The notes beneath the pieces are model-generated. The model did not search any database, had not been told where the DNA came from, and was given only the letters and a program-made list of their open reading frames with translations. A stretch of 34,198 nucleotides of DNA, taken from the NCBI GenBank assembly GCA_029784795.1, contig JAFMAW010000008.1:1-34198 (forward strand). The letters run 5' to 3'. Position 1 is the stretch's first letter. Each line of letters starts with the position of its first letter. Positions 7,948 to 16,347 of the stretch are shown here, piece by piece. The DNA comes from Nitrososphaerota archaeon (lineage in GTDB: Archaea; Thermoproteota; Nitrososphaeria; Nitrososphaerales; UBA183). Both the position numbers and the translations under genes were made by a program.

Positions 7948-8811
7948 TCAGACCCCGCTCTTTCTTTCGGCAAGGTCCCGCTCCTCCGAGAGGAGGGCCT
8001 TCTTCCTGCCGACACCCATCCCGTAGCCGCCCAGGCTCCCGTCCTTCCGGATCACCCTGTGGCATGGGATTATCAGCGGTACAGGGTTGGAGCCACAGGC
8101 GTTCGCCACGGCCCTGACCGCCCTAGGCTCGCCGACCATCTCAGCCACCTCTTGATAGGACCTAGTCTCTCCAAGAGGGATGCGCTGCAACGCGGTCCAG
8201 ACGCGCATCTGGAAGTCAGTGCCGCGGATATCCAGCGGGAACCTCATCTCCTGCCCGCGCAGATGTTTCTGCAGGGAGCGGAGATAGCGCATCGCCCTGG
8301 GCGACTTCACAATGCCCGCCCTAGGGAACTCGGCGGCCAGCGCCTTCAGCAGCTCGTTGTCGTTCCGTCCGGCCTTGACCGAGCAGACCCCATGGTCCGT
8401 GGTGGCCACGAGGAGGCGGCCCAGGGCCGACGCTCCGGTCGCGTAGCCAATCTGCACCCCTGATCCGCCCTTCTTGTATGTCGCGGGGGTCATCCCAAGC
8501 TTCCTCCGGGAGTCCCCATACAGCCAGCTCTGGGCGGAGTAACCAGCCTCCCTCAGGGCACCGACCACAGGCTCGCCAGCGGTGAGCTTGGACCTGAGAA
8601 CGCTCAACCTGAATTCTTCAAGATATTCGCGTGGGGAGATTCCCATCACGTCGGTGAAGGTCCTCTGCAGGCGGAACTGGCTGAGCCCGAACTTCTCTCC
8701 GAGGCTTCCGAGTGTCACAGGGGAGGACGAATTCTCCCTCAGGTAGCCGCAGACCTGCTTGACCAGTTCAGCCTTCGAAGACGCCTTTTGCCCTGACGTA
8801 ACGCTTTGCAA
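7948..8811 (-). CDS. Ada-like protein: AraC-type HTH plus O6-methylguanine-DNA methyltransferase
   Basis: From the TTG at 8811 the protein has 287 residues. Residues about 15-115 form an AraC-type DNA-binding domain as in bacterial Ada (LSQFRLQRTFTDVMGISPREYL, and later LGMTPATYKKGG). The rest is a methyltransferase domain with the acceptor motif IIPCHRVI (Cys near 250) and the usual GGYG loop. It removes alkyl groups from O6-alkylguanine by transferring them to this cysteine. The N-terminal Cys4 zinc domain of Ada, which senses methylphosphotriesters, is absent. The start is uncertain: another in-frame TTG is at 8841 and the frame stays open to 8931, overlapping the upstream gene. HTH fusions of this kind are mainly bacterial, so lateral transfer is likely. 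Whether it still regulates genes is unknown. Confidence 0.88.
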   Translation of the reverse strand: MQSVTSGQKASSKAELVKQVCGYLRENSSSPVTLGSLGEKFGLSQFRLQRTFTDVMGISPREYLEEFRLSVLRSKLTAGEPVVGALREAGYSAQSWLYGDSRRKLGMTPATYKKGGSGVQIGYATGASALGRLLVATTDHGVCSVKAGRNDNELLKALAAEFPRAGIVKSPRAMRYLRSLQKHLRGQEMRFPLDIRGTDFQMRVWTALQRIPLGETRSYQEVAEMVGEPRAVRAVANACGSNPVPLIIPCHRVIRKDGSLGGYGMGVGRKKALLSEERDLAERKSGV

Positions 8812-8890
8812 CCCCTGGACGGTCGAGGCCAGGTTTGGCAATAAGACGTTTTTGTCTGGTTCTTGCGCGGAGCGTTCACGGCGGCGCGGT

Positions 8891-9793
8891 CTAGCTGACC
8901 CGTATGCCCGGGAACACGCCGTGTACGACATAGCCGAAGAAGTACAGGGCGATTGTAGCCCCGAACAGAATCAGCAGTATCTCCAAGAAGTCCCTGAGGA
9001 AGGTCTTATGCTGGATGACCACGCTGTACCAGGTTGTGATGGCGAGTATCGCCACGGCGAGGGAGAGAGAAGAGGACAGTGCGAGGATCATGTTCTTGGT
9101 CAGGAAGTAGGGGGTCGCCAGGGTTATGGCCGTCAAGAAATAGGAAACACCGGTGTAGATCGCGCTGAGTCTTGCCGAGCCTTCGAACCCCCCCTGCTTC
9201 GCCTGGGCGTAGGCTGCCGAGGCCATCGCAAGTGATGCGGCGGCCCCCGCTATCACCCCTGCAAGGCCGGCGATCTCCGTCTGGTCGTAGAACCCGAGAG
9301 ACCCAGCGTGGATTCCAGAGATTTCCACGAGAGAATCGGCCAGCCCTAGGACTATGAACGATATGTATCGGACCGCGGAACTCTCGACCTTCATCTCCAG
9401 CGCCTTTTCGTGGTCCTTCTCGTCTGCCACCATCTCATCGAAGGCTGCCCTGTCTTCCTCGGGGATGAGTGCTGCGAAGCCTTTGTAGGTCTGCACGACG
9501 TTCTCCTCGTGCCTGTCCAGGTACCTTGTAGCGAACGTAAGGCCGAGGAACCGCCTCAGGAAGAGGACCCAGTAGAGCTTCAGCTTTGCCAGTCTCGGCT
9601 CTTCCCCGGGGACGTACTTCTTCCAGAACTCGTAGTGCCTGTGCTCCGTGACGGATAGGGCCTTGAGGACCTCCGCGAAGGCGCTGCCCTGATTCACGGT
9701 CTTCGAGAGCCTCTCGTAGAGGGTGTAGTCGGACCACTCGTCCGACATCCGGGTCCGGGCCACCCCCTTGAGGGCCTCATCTCCAGGAGGCAT
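8891..9793 (-). CDS. Ferritin-like/VIT1 family metal transporter
   Basis: This 300-residue protein has two parts. Residues about 20-140 form a rubrerythrin/ferritin-like helical domain with spaced acidic and His residues (TEHRHYEFW, later DRHEENV and ADEKDHEKALE). Residues about 150-295 contain several hydrophobic helices of the VIT1/CCC1 type (LGLADSLVEISGIHAG, GVIAGAAASLAMA). Proteins with this architecture are thought to move iron or manganese across the membrane. The ATG at 9793 is used because a TATA-like AAATAC lies about 28 bases upstream, which would give a leaderless message. The ATG at 9748 is the alternative. A 22-bp inverted repeat sits between this TATA and the start. The Ada-like gene follows on the same strand. 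Confidence 0.88.
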   Translation of the reverse strand: MPPGDEALKGVARTRMSDEWSDYTLYERLSKTVNQGSAFAEVLKALSVTEHRHYEFWKKYVPGEEPRLAKLKLYWVLFLRRFLGLTFATRYLDRHEENVVQTYKGFAALIPEEDRAAFDEMVADEKDHEKALEMKVESSAVRYISFIVLGLADSLVEISGIHAGSLGFYDQTEIAGLAGVIAGAAASLAMASAAYAQAKQGGFEGSARLSAIYTGVSYFLTAITLATPYFLTKNMILALSSSLSLAVAILAITTWYSVVIQHKTFLRDFLEILLILFGATIALYFFGYVVHGVFPGIRVS

Positions 9794-9800
9794 TTGGGTC

Positions 9801-9822
9801 TACGGCGACAACAACCGCCGTA
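9801..9822. promoter_or_regulatory. 22-bp inverted repeat over the promoter of the VIT1-like gene
   Basis: TACGGCG (9801-9807) and CGCCGTA (9816-9822) are perfect complements separated by 8 bases. The repeat lies between the TATA-like AAATAC and the start codon at 9793, so a bound protein would block initiation. A metal-dependent repressor would suit the neighbouring gene, but the regulator is not in this window. Confidence 0.45.
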
Positions 9823-9868
9823 TTTGAACCCTGAGAGCACCACTGGTGCGAAATGTCCCAATGGAGTG

Positions 9869-9876
9869 GTTTATAG
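9869..9876 (+). promoter_or_regulatory. TATA box of the small zinc-ribbon gene
   Basis: GTTTATAG stands about 35 bases before the ATG at 9907. An A-plus-G-rich ribosome binding site (AGGGGGGTGA, 9891-9900) follows, so the message should have a short leader. Confidence 0.5.
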
Positions 9877-9906
9877 CAGAACGCAGCGGAAGGGGGGTGA
9901 CAATAC

Positions 9907-10047
9907 ATGGTGTCAGCATACTGTGTGAAGTGCAAGGCTGCACGAGAGATGAAGAGCCCGCAGAGCGTGACCATGAAGAATGGAAGGCACGCGAAGTCAG
10001 GGACCTGCCCTGTCTGCGGCACGAAGATGTTCAAGATCGGCGGCTAG
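9907..10047 (+). CDS. 46-residue zinc-ribbon protein (DUF5679-like)
   Basis: This short gene encodes 46 residues. It has a CVKC knuckle near residue 6, a basic middle part (KSPQSVTMKNGRHAKSG) and a second knuckle CPVCGTKM near 34, ending in FKIGG. The spacing and the xxTMKNGR segment resemble small archaeal and bacterial proteins grouped as DUF5679. Their function is unknown, but zinc binding by the four cysteines is expected. The gene has its own TATA box and a strong ribosome binding site, and stands between the VIT1-like gene (divergent) and leuS (convergent, 32 bases away). Confidence 0.8.
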   Translation: MVSAYCVKCKAAREMKSPQSVTMKNGRHAKSGTCPVCGTKMFKIGG

Positions 10048-10079
10048 GCCCACAGCTCGGCCTCCATCTTCTGAGAACG

Positions 10080-12908
10080 TCACTCTAGGTAGAAGGCTGG
10101 CTTAGTGGGTAGTGCGTCCTTCGCCCTGTTGGCCGGGTCGTGAATCTGCTTGCCGGTCTTTTGGACCACCACCTCGATGCCCAGCTCCTTCGCCATGAAC
10201 TCAGAAGCCTCCGAGAGGGACTGGAACTCGTCGAAGCCCCTGCCTGCGACGACCTTGCCGAGGAGGTCTTCTCCCAGCTCGTAGGCAAGCTTGAAGACCC
10301 TGTCCGGCTGAATCTTCAGGGAGGCGTGCTTCTTCAGCACCTGGCCGACATTCCCCTTGCTCTGCTTCGCCGCGGTCAGCTCCAGAAAGAAGGCCTTCGC
10401 TTCGTCGGAGCACACGTAGACGTTCAGCTTCGACCGGGCCCCCTTGACTACCTTCAACACGTTGCGCGCGTCTTCGATGACCCTCCCAAGGACCGCTTCG
10501 GCCAGGACCGCATCGTCGTCCACTGGGAAGTCATCGGGAGCCGGCCAGTCCGCCTGGCAGACCAGGCCCTTTCCTCCCAGTTCCCGGTTCAGCTCCTCGG
10601 CCATGAACGGGGTGAAGGGAGACATCATCCTCGCCCAGGCGTTGAACACCTCAGTGAGCGTCTGGCGCCGTGGCTTTCCTGCCCTGCGCAGATAGTACCT
10701 TAGGTCGTTCCAGATGTCCAGGAAGACGGTGGCGGACGCGCGCCGCATCCTGAGCTCCTCCATCGCTTCGGACGCGACGGCGATCCGTCCGTTGAATGAA
10801 GAGACAAGCCACGAGTCCAGGCCGTCCGCCTTGCGGTCGGCCGACGACCTCAGGGTCTTCTTGACGAACGGGATCACGGAGTCGACTTTCTCTTTCGCGT
10901 CCATGGCGGCTCTGTCTCTCCAGTCTGCGTCGTCCATGCCGTCCGCTGTCAGGGCCAGGGCCAGCCGGAATGCGTCGGCGCCGTACTTCTCCTTGGCGCC
11001 CTCCCATGTGACGAAGTTCCCCTTGGTCTTGCTCATCCTCTTCCCTTCGATGGTTATCATGCCGTTGATGCCGAATCCTCGGGGCCAGAACTTCTCGGGG
11101 AAGAGGGCAGCGTGGTGGAACGCGAAGAAGGTGAGGTGGTTGGGGATGAGGTCCTTCCCCGAGTTGCGCAGGTCGACGGGGTACCAATAGGAGAACTCGG
11201 TCCTCAGATCCCTCAAGACCCGTTCAGGGATTCGGGCCGCCTTGGCAAGGTTAGCCGGGCTCCCCTTGCCTAGGAGGACGTAGTCCAGCACCTCCGGGGT
11301 GAGGCTGTCGGGCCCTACCTTCTCTAGGTTGACGAACTTGCTTATGCAGTAATAGGCCATGTAGATGGTGGAGTCGCTCAGGGTCTCGACCAGCCAGTCC
11401 TTGTCCCATGGGAGCCTTGTCCCCATCCCGGAACGCCTTGCGCAGGGCCAGTCCTTCAGCCATTCGATGGTGGAGTAGAACAGCTGCCTGGCTTCCTCTG
11501 GGTAGATCTCCGCCCGGTCTATGACCAGCTTCGCCTTGGCCTTCCACTCAGGGTTGGAGTAGTTCAGGAACCACTGGTTTTCGAGGATTTTGACGTAGCA
11601 TCTGGTCCCGCAGCGGCAGACGACCTTCTCAGGGAGCTCGAACATCTTTGCAAGCCTCTCTGTCTTGGCGATGAGTTCCACTGCCTTGTCCTTCGCCTCG
11701 GGGACCGTCAGGTCGGCGAGGGGGCCGGAGCTCTGGCTGAGCACCCCCCTGTGGAACTCGGCGCTGTAGATCTCTTGGGTTGCCGTTTCCAGGTTCGGAT
11801 CCATCGAGTCCTTTATGCTCAGCTTTCTGATCGCGTCTTCTGCAGGGACCCTGGAGTATCCCGACAGGGAGAGGATCGGTATCGGGGTTATCTTGTCGGC
11901 CTCTTCCTTGACCTGCCGCCCAACCTGGACCCTCCCTTCCTGGATGTCCCTCAGCGCCATCAGGTCGTAGGGAGCGTGGGCCGGGACGCTGTAGACCACG
12001 CCGGTGGCCAGCGACGGGTCGACGAACCTGCCTGGGAAGACAGGGAGCGACTTTCCGGTGAGGGGGGCCATCGCGTATCTGCCGACCAGGTCGGACCCCT
12101 TGAACTCGCGGACTGGGACGACGTTGTGCTTCTGCTCGGAGAGCTTGGACAGGGATGCAGAGCTGACTATCCAGAGCTCCCCGTCGACGCGCGCCTCGCT
12201 GTAGTCGGCGTCTGGGTTCACCCAGACGTTGGTCGCCCCGTAGATGGTCTCTGGCCTCAGCGTCGCGGCGACTAGGGCGAACTCGCCGAGGTGGAACTTG
12301 ATCAGGTTGAATTCTGTGGGGGAGACCCCTTCTCCCTCCATCCTGTCGTGGTCTCCCGTGGGGCTCTTGTCGAAGGGGCACCAGACCACCGGGTGGGTCC
12401 CTTGGACGACATAGCCCATCTCCCGCAGGTGGAAGTACTGCCACTCCACGAACTTCCTGAAGGCCGGGTCGATGGTCCTGAACTCCCTTCTCCAGTCGAT
12501 CGAGAAGCCCGTCTCTTTCATCACCTTTCGGCTCTGCTTCGTGTAGTAGGAAGCCAGATATTCCGGGTCGACGAACTTCGCGACCTCCTGCTCTGGGACG
12601 TGGTCGAGCTCCAGGAACGCCCTCCTTACATCCGGGTCTCCCTCCCTGAGCCTCTTGCTCATCCCGACGATGGGCTGCCCTGTCCAATGCCAGGCCCAGG
12701 GAAAGAGGACGTTGTACCCCTGAAGGCGCTTGAACCTGGAGTAGAACTCCAGGTGGCTCGCCGTGAAGGCGGTCCCGACGTGGACTGCGGCGTTCATGTA
12801 TGGGAATGGAAAGGTGACGAAGACCTTCTTTTTCCCCGCGACCGGGTCCGGCTCGAACGCGTGCTTCTCATCCCAAACCTTCAGCCAGTGCTTCTCTCGC
12901 GCTGACAT
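10080..12908 (-). CDS. leuS: Leucyl-tRNA synthetase, archaeal type
   Basis: LeuRS charges tRNA-Leu with leucine. The protein has 942 residues from the ATG at 12908. The HIGH element is seen as HVGTA near residues 43-47 after FPFPYMNAA, and the KMSKS element as RMSKTKGN near two-thirds of the length. The long insertion between them, with TLRPETIYGATNVWVNP, is the CP1 editing domain. The late position of the editing domain and the C-terminal extension match the archaeal/eukaryotic form. An in-frame TTG at 12917 overlaps the alaS stop. The ATG, 5 bases after that stop, is preferred. The two synthetase genes form one transcription unit. Confidence 0.95.
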   Translation of the reverse strand: MSAREKHWLKVWDEKHAFEPDPVAGKKKVFVTFPFPYMNAAVHVGTAFTASHLEFYSRFKRLQGYNVLFPWAWHWTGQPIVGMSKRLREGDPDVRRAFLELDHVPEQEVAKFVDPEYLASYYTKQSRKVMKETGFSIDWRREFRTIDPAFRKFVEWQYFHLREMGYVVQGTHPVVWCPFDKSPTGDHDRMEGEGVSPTEFNLIKFHLGEFALVAATLRPETIYGATNVWVNPDADYSEARVDGELWIVSSASLSKLSEQKHNVVPVREFKGSDLVGRYAMAPLTGKSLPVFPGRFVDPSLATGVVYSVPAHAPYDLMALRDIQEGRVQVGRQVKEEADKITPIPILSLSGYSRVPAEDAIRKLSIKDSMDPNLETATQEIYSAEFHRGVLSQSSGPLADLTVPEAKDKAVELIAKTERLAKMFELPEKVVCRCGTRCYVKILENQWFLNYSNPEWKAKAKLVIDRAEIYPEEARQLFYSTIEWLKDWPCARRSGMGTRLPWDKDWLVETLSDSTIYMAYYCISKFVNLEKVGPDSLTPEVLDYVLLGKGSPANLAKAARIPERVLRDLRTEFSYWYPVDLRNSGKDLIPNHLTFFAFHHAALFPEKFWPRGFGINGMITIEGKRMSKTKGNFVTWEGAKEKYGADAFRLALALTADGMDDADWRDRAAMDAKEKVDSVIPFVKKTLRSSADRKADGLDSWLVSSFNGRIAVASEAMEELRMRRASATVFLDIWNDLRYYLRRAGKPRRQTLTEVFNAWARMMSPFTPFMAEELNRELGGKGLVCQADWPAPDDFPVDDDAVLAEAVLGRVIEDARNVLKVVKGARSKLNVYVCSDEAKAFFLELTAAKQSKGNVGQVLKKHASLKIQPDRVFKLAYELGEDLLGKVVAGRGFDEFQSLSEASEFMAKELGIEVVVQKTGKQIHDPANRAKDALPTKPAFYLE

Positions 12909-12913
12909 TCCAC

Positions 12914-15643
12914 TCAACTCGTCGAGTTCGGAAGCAGTCCCTGGGCGATGGAAGCTGCCTCGTCCACCTTGCCTGCGAGCGGACCGCCCCCCTGGGCGAA
13001 CGACGGGGAACCCCCTCCAGAGCCTCCGAGCGTCGGGGCGAGCTGTCTGACGATTTCAACGGCGGAGAACCCTGCCTTCATGGCCTCTTGGCCGACGAAG
13101 CAGACGATCCTGGCGGACTTGCCTGTGGAGAAGATTGCCACGTAGATCAGAGACGGCTCGGACGAGACGCTCTTTTGCCCCTGGCCAATGATTTGTTCCT
13201 CGCCCATGGGGGGGTTCTTCGAGACGTAAAGTCTTGCGGCCCCCACGTCCTTCGCTTCGGCCGCGACCCCGGTGGAGGACATCTCGACTATGGTCTCCCC
13301 CAGGCTCTTCTCGCGAGCCCGGGACTCCTCAAGGTCCCGCAGGATGCCTCTCGCCACTTTGGGGAGGTTCTCCCTTTGGGTGTTCAGCACCGCCGAGAGC
13401 TCGCTGAGCTCCGAGTCCATCCTGTGCATGTACTCTATGGCCGCTTCCCCGGCGACGAACTCGAGCCGCTCCACACCGTCCTGGACCCTCTCGACCTTGG
13501 TGACCTTGATGAGCCCCACTTCGCCGGTTGAGCTCACGTGCGTCCCGCCGCACGCCTCTATGTCCCACCCCCCGATGTCGACCACCCTGACGAGCTTGCC
13601 TGGGACCACGCCGCCCTGGTAGAGCCTGAAGCCGTACTTCTTCTCTGCCTCCTGGCGGGGCATGAAAGTGTTCGTCACTGGCAGGTCCCGCCGCACTACG
13701 TCGTTGGCTAGGTCTTCGATCTTCTGTACTTCCACCCCGGTCAGGTGTGAGAAGTGGGTTATGTCTATCCGTCCATAATCCTCCTCCTTGAACGCCGAGT
13801 GCTGCCAGACCCATGGGCCCAGCACTTCCCTGGACGCCCCGTTGAGCACGTGGGTGGCGGAGTGGATCTGAGTGACCCTCCGCCTCCGCCTCTGGTCGAC
13901 GTGGCACTCGACCCTGGTTCCGGCCCTGGGGGCCTTTCCCTTCACCTTGTGGATAACCACGTCGCCGTACTTCTCGATGTCCACCACCTCCGCTCCCCCC
14001 AGTGTCCCCCGGTCGGGCTCCTGGCCGCCGCCGCGCGGATAGAAGACCGTCCTGTCGAGGACCACGTGGTTCCCCTGGAAGACTTTCACCACCCTGGCGG
14101 TGAAATCTAGAGGCGCGCCCTCTTCGTAGTACCACAGCCTGGTCGCCGATATCCTGCTGGTGTCGAACTGGAGCTTCGGCTGCTCTATCTCGCGGCTAAG
14201 ATGCCTGGCCTGGACCTTCTCGTAGAACCCCTCGGGGGGGCTCGCTCTGGCTCCGGCCTCTGCGAGTTGCTCCGGCGTGACCCCGTCGGAGTCGTAGAGC
14301 CTTACGAGGTCGTCGGTCGAGAGCTCCTTTCCTTCGGACGAGATTGAAGACACTATCTTCGCCACCCTTTCGGCGGACGAGAGGAACCTGGACTCCTCCA
14401 CTCCGAGGACATCCTTCACGTCGGAGTCGTGCCCCGCCAGCTCCGGGTACATCCCTCTGAGCTGGTCTATGTGCCAGTCGATGAGGTCCGGGACGGTCAG
14501 CTTGAACTTGTAGTAGTTGATGAAGTTGCGCGCACGCCTGTAGACCATCCTCAGGTTGTAACCGCCTCCTGAGTTGCTAGGGAGCATGCCGTCCGCGATG
14601 GCGAAGAGGAGGGTCCGCGTGTGGTCTGCGATGGCGTACAACGCCTCCAGGGCGCCGAACTGTTTCGCGAGGTCGGAGGCGTCCCTACCCAGGGACTTCG
14701 CTATCTTCAGCCTCGCGTCGTCGAGGTTGCGGTATTCGTCTAGGTTGATCTCCCCCGCGAGGGCCGCGTACTTTCGGAAGAGCGCCTCGTCGTACTCGAC
14801 GGCGTTCTCCTTCTTCATCCTCCTCAGTACCGGTGCGAGGTAGGAGTCGTAGGCTGTAGGCGTGCCCTGGCTGAGCCAGGTCAGGCGCTCGAGCCCTGCC
14901 CCCATGTCCACGACCCTCTCCTTGAGGGGGACGTACTTCTCGGGGCTGCCTTCGAAGGCTGTGAAGACCGCGTTCCCCGTCTCAAGCCCCCTGACGTTGT
15001 ACTGCAGGGAGTAGCCGAAGGCCCCGTAGCCCATCCAGACGTCTTCGTCGAAGGAGACCTCCTCCTTGGGGATTCCGAAGACTTTGGTGAGAAGTTCGAA
15101 GTCGAGGTCGATAGTCCTGTCCTTCCAGTACCCCTCCCTGTTCGCCAGGGCGGTCTGGCCGATCATGCAGAAGGATGTGCCGTGCTTCCCGTTGACCCCG
15201 ACGGTGGGGACGTCGTTGAACCTGACGCACATCTGAGGGACGACCAGTGGGTTAGCAGGGAGGGCGAAGACCACCTTCCCGCCCTCCACCCTCTGGAAGT
15301 CGATTATCGACGCGACGGTGAAGTAGAGGTCGGGGCGCCACCTGCTGACCACGGGGTAGCGCTTGACTATGGTGTGACCGTTCTTCTTGAAGAACCTCTC
15401 GACGGCGTTCCAGGTCTCGACGTAGCTCAGCCTCTTCGAGGTGGGAGGGTCTCCGATGAACGTGTAGGGAGAGCAGGGCTGGTCATCGCACCTGGTCCTT
15501 TCTTGGTTGAGCGTCCAGAAGTGCTTGCCGCAGCTCTCGCACTTCTTCCTGACGAACCCTTCCCTGTTGAAGAGGTCCACGACGTAGTACTTCTTGTAGT
15601 CGGCGGAGAACTTGGCACTCAGGGCCTGCTTCTTTTCGTTCAA
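12914..15643 (-). CDS. alaS: Alanyl-tRNA synthetase, archaeal type
   Basis: AlaRS attaches alanine to tRNA-Ala. The 909 residues show the archaeal layout: an N-terminal extension with zinc-type cysteines (CESCGKHF near 34), a class II catalytic core (RYPVVSRWRPDLYFTVASI; GAGLERLTW) and the editing domain with HSATHVLNGA and CGGTH zinc residues. A C-terminal domain ends in a Gly-Ser-rich segment (GGSGGGSPSFAQGGGPLAGK), as in other AlaRS. The start is a TTG at 15643, with GTGGAG about 9 bases upstream and a TATA-like GTTTATC about 45-51 bases upstream. It precedes leuS in the same unit. Confidence 0.95.
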   Translation of the reverse strand: MNEKKQALSAKFSADYKKYYVVDLFNREGFVRKKCESCGKHFWTLNQERTRCDDQPCSPYTFIGDPPTSKRLSYVETWNAVERFFKKNGHTIVKRYPVVSRWRPDLYFTVASIIDFQRVEGGKVVFALPANPLVVPQMCVRFNDVPTVGVNGKHGTSFCMIGQTALANREGYWKDRTIDLDFELLTKVFGIPKEEVSFDEDVWMGYGAFGYSLQYNVRGLETGNAVFTAFEGSPEKYVPLKERVVDMGAGLERLTWLSQGTPTAYDSYLAPVLRRMKKENAVEYDEALFRKYAALAGEINLDEYRNLDDARLKIAKSLGRDASDLAKQFGALEALYAIADHTRTLLFAIADGMLPSNSGGGYNLRMVYRRARNFINYYKFKLTVPDLIDWHIDQLRGMYPELAGHDSDVKDVLGVEESRFLSSAERVAKIVSSISSEGKELSTDDLVRLYDSDGVTPEQLAEAGARASPPEGFYEKVQARHLSREIEQPKLQFDTSRISATRLWYYEEGAPLDFTARVVKVFQGNHVVLDRTVFYPRGGGQEPDRGTLGGAEVVDIEKYGDVVIHKVKGKAPRAGTRVECHVDQRRRRRVTQIHSATHVLNGASREVLGPWVWQHSAFKEEDYGRIDITHFSHLTGVEVQKIEDLANDVVRRDLPVTNTFMPRQEAEKKYGFRLYQGGVVPGKLVRVVDIGGWDIEACGGTHVSSTGEVGLIKVTKVERVQDGVERLEFVAGEAAIEYMHRMDSELSELSAVLNTQRENLPKVARGILRDLEESRAREKSLGETIVEMSSTGVAAEAKDVGAARLYVSKNPPMGEEQIIGQGQKSVSSEPSLIYVAIFSTGKSARIVCFVGQEAMKAGFSAVEIVRQLAPTLGGSGGGSPSFAQGGGPLAGKVDEAASIAQGLLPNSTS

Positions 15644-15687
15644 CTGGGCTGCTCCACTGTCTTTTCACGAGTCGCCCCCCTGAGCTA

Positions 15688-15694
15688 GATAAAC
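15688..15694 (-). promoter_or_regulatory. TATA box of the alaS-leuS unit
   Basis: On the minus strand this reads GTTTATC, about 45 bases before the TTG start of alaS, leaving room for a leader of about 18 bases. The same AT-rich stretch could also serve plus-strand transcription toward the structured element at 15711-15795. Confidence 0.4.
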
Positions 15695-15710
15695 TTGGGA
15701 TAGGGGCGGG

Positions 15711-15795
15711 AGAGACCCCGGCGGGGCTCGGTCCTTCCTTCGCAGGAAGAGCCGTACTGGCACGACTCCAAGTGCCGATCTGGACCCGGGGCGCT
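15711..15795 (+). ncRNA. Candidate structured RNA between alaS and rpl12
   Basis: The segment contains CCCCGG/CCGGGG closing arms (15716-15721, 15786-15791). Inside are GGCT/AGCC with CTTCC/GGAAG (15725-15753) and a hairpin GGCAC/GTGCC with an 8-base loop (15759-15776). It lies before the rpl12 TATA box, so it is not part of the expected rpl12 message. The family is not recognised. In such GC-rich DNA, chance folding is possible. Confidence 0.22.
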
Positions 15796-15810
15796 TTCAG
15801 CTTCAAACTC

Positions 15811-15818
15811 TTAAATAC
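15811..15818 (+). promoter_or_regulatory. TATA box of rpl12
   Basis: TTAAATAC is a near-ideal archaeal TATA element, about 31-38 bases before the rpl12 ATG. The message should be leaderless or have only a few leader bases; no Shine-Dalgarno sequence is seen. Confidence 0.65.
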
Positions 15819-15848
15819 GGAACCAAGGTCGCCTGTTCGCGAATTAAG

Positions 15849-16154
15849 ATGGAGTACGTTTACGCAGCTCTCCTGCTTCACAAGCTGGGGAAGCCGGTCA
15901 ACGAAGAGAACCTGACAAGTGTGGTTAAGGCGACCGGTGCAGCCCCCGACGAAGTGAAGATCAAGGCACTGACTTCTGCCCTCAGCGAGGTGAACATCGA
16001 CGAGGCGCTGAAGAACGCATCGACGATGGCTGCAGCCCCTGTGGCCGCTGCCGCAGCGCCGGGCGCACCAGCAGCGAAGGCGGAAGAAAAGCCGAAGGAA
16101 GAGGAGAAGAAGGAAGAAGAGGCCCTACAGGGTCTCGCTTCACTCTTCGGGTAA
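15849..16154 (+). CDS. rpl12: Ribosomal protein L12 (P1)
   Basis: Large-subunit stalk protein that recruits translation factors. The 101 residues have an N-terminal helical dimer domain ([17 protein letters not shown]), an Ala-Pro-rich hinge near 58-75, a run of Glu and Lys, and the C-terminal tail GLASLFG that contacts factors. Unlike the usual archaeal order L11-L1-L10-L12, this gene lies on the opposite strand and faces rpl10 tail to tail with a gap of 193 bases. It has its own strong TATA box. Confidence 0.95.
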   Translation: MEYVYAALLLHKLGKPVNEENLTSVVKATGAAPDEVKIKALTSALSEVNIDEALKNASTMAAAPVAAAAAPGAPAAKAEEKPKEEEKKEEEALQGLASLFG

Positions 16155-16200
16155 GCCAGATACCATTCTAGTCTCATCTGTCCCAGCGTTAGCTGTCCAA

Positions 16201-16272
16201 GATGCTGATGCACTCGTGACCGGCTTCGGCCCAGCCCATCAGTCAGGACCGCGGCTATTCTCTGACAGCATC
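16201..16272 (+). other. Inverted repeat with C/D-box-like motifs
   Basis: GATGCTG (16201-16207) pairs with CAGCATC (16266-16272). Just inside are TGATGC (16206-16211), an imperfect C box, and CTGA (16262-16265), a perfect D box. This is the layout of a C/D guide RNA, but the C box is off at two positions and no clear internal boxes are seen. The element lies between the convergent rpl12 and rpl10 genes and may equally be a 3'-end structure. Confidence 0.22.
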
Positions 16273-16347
16273 ACTGTGTGAAGCCCCAGCAGTGAGGAGG
16301 CACCAGTTCCAAGAGCGAAAGACGCCCTGCTGTCCGAGGGGACGGAT

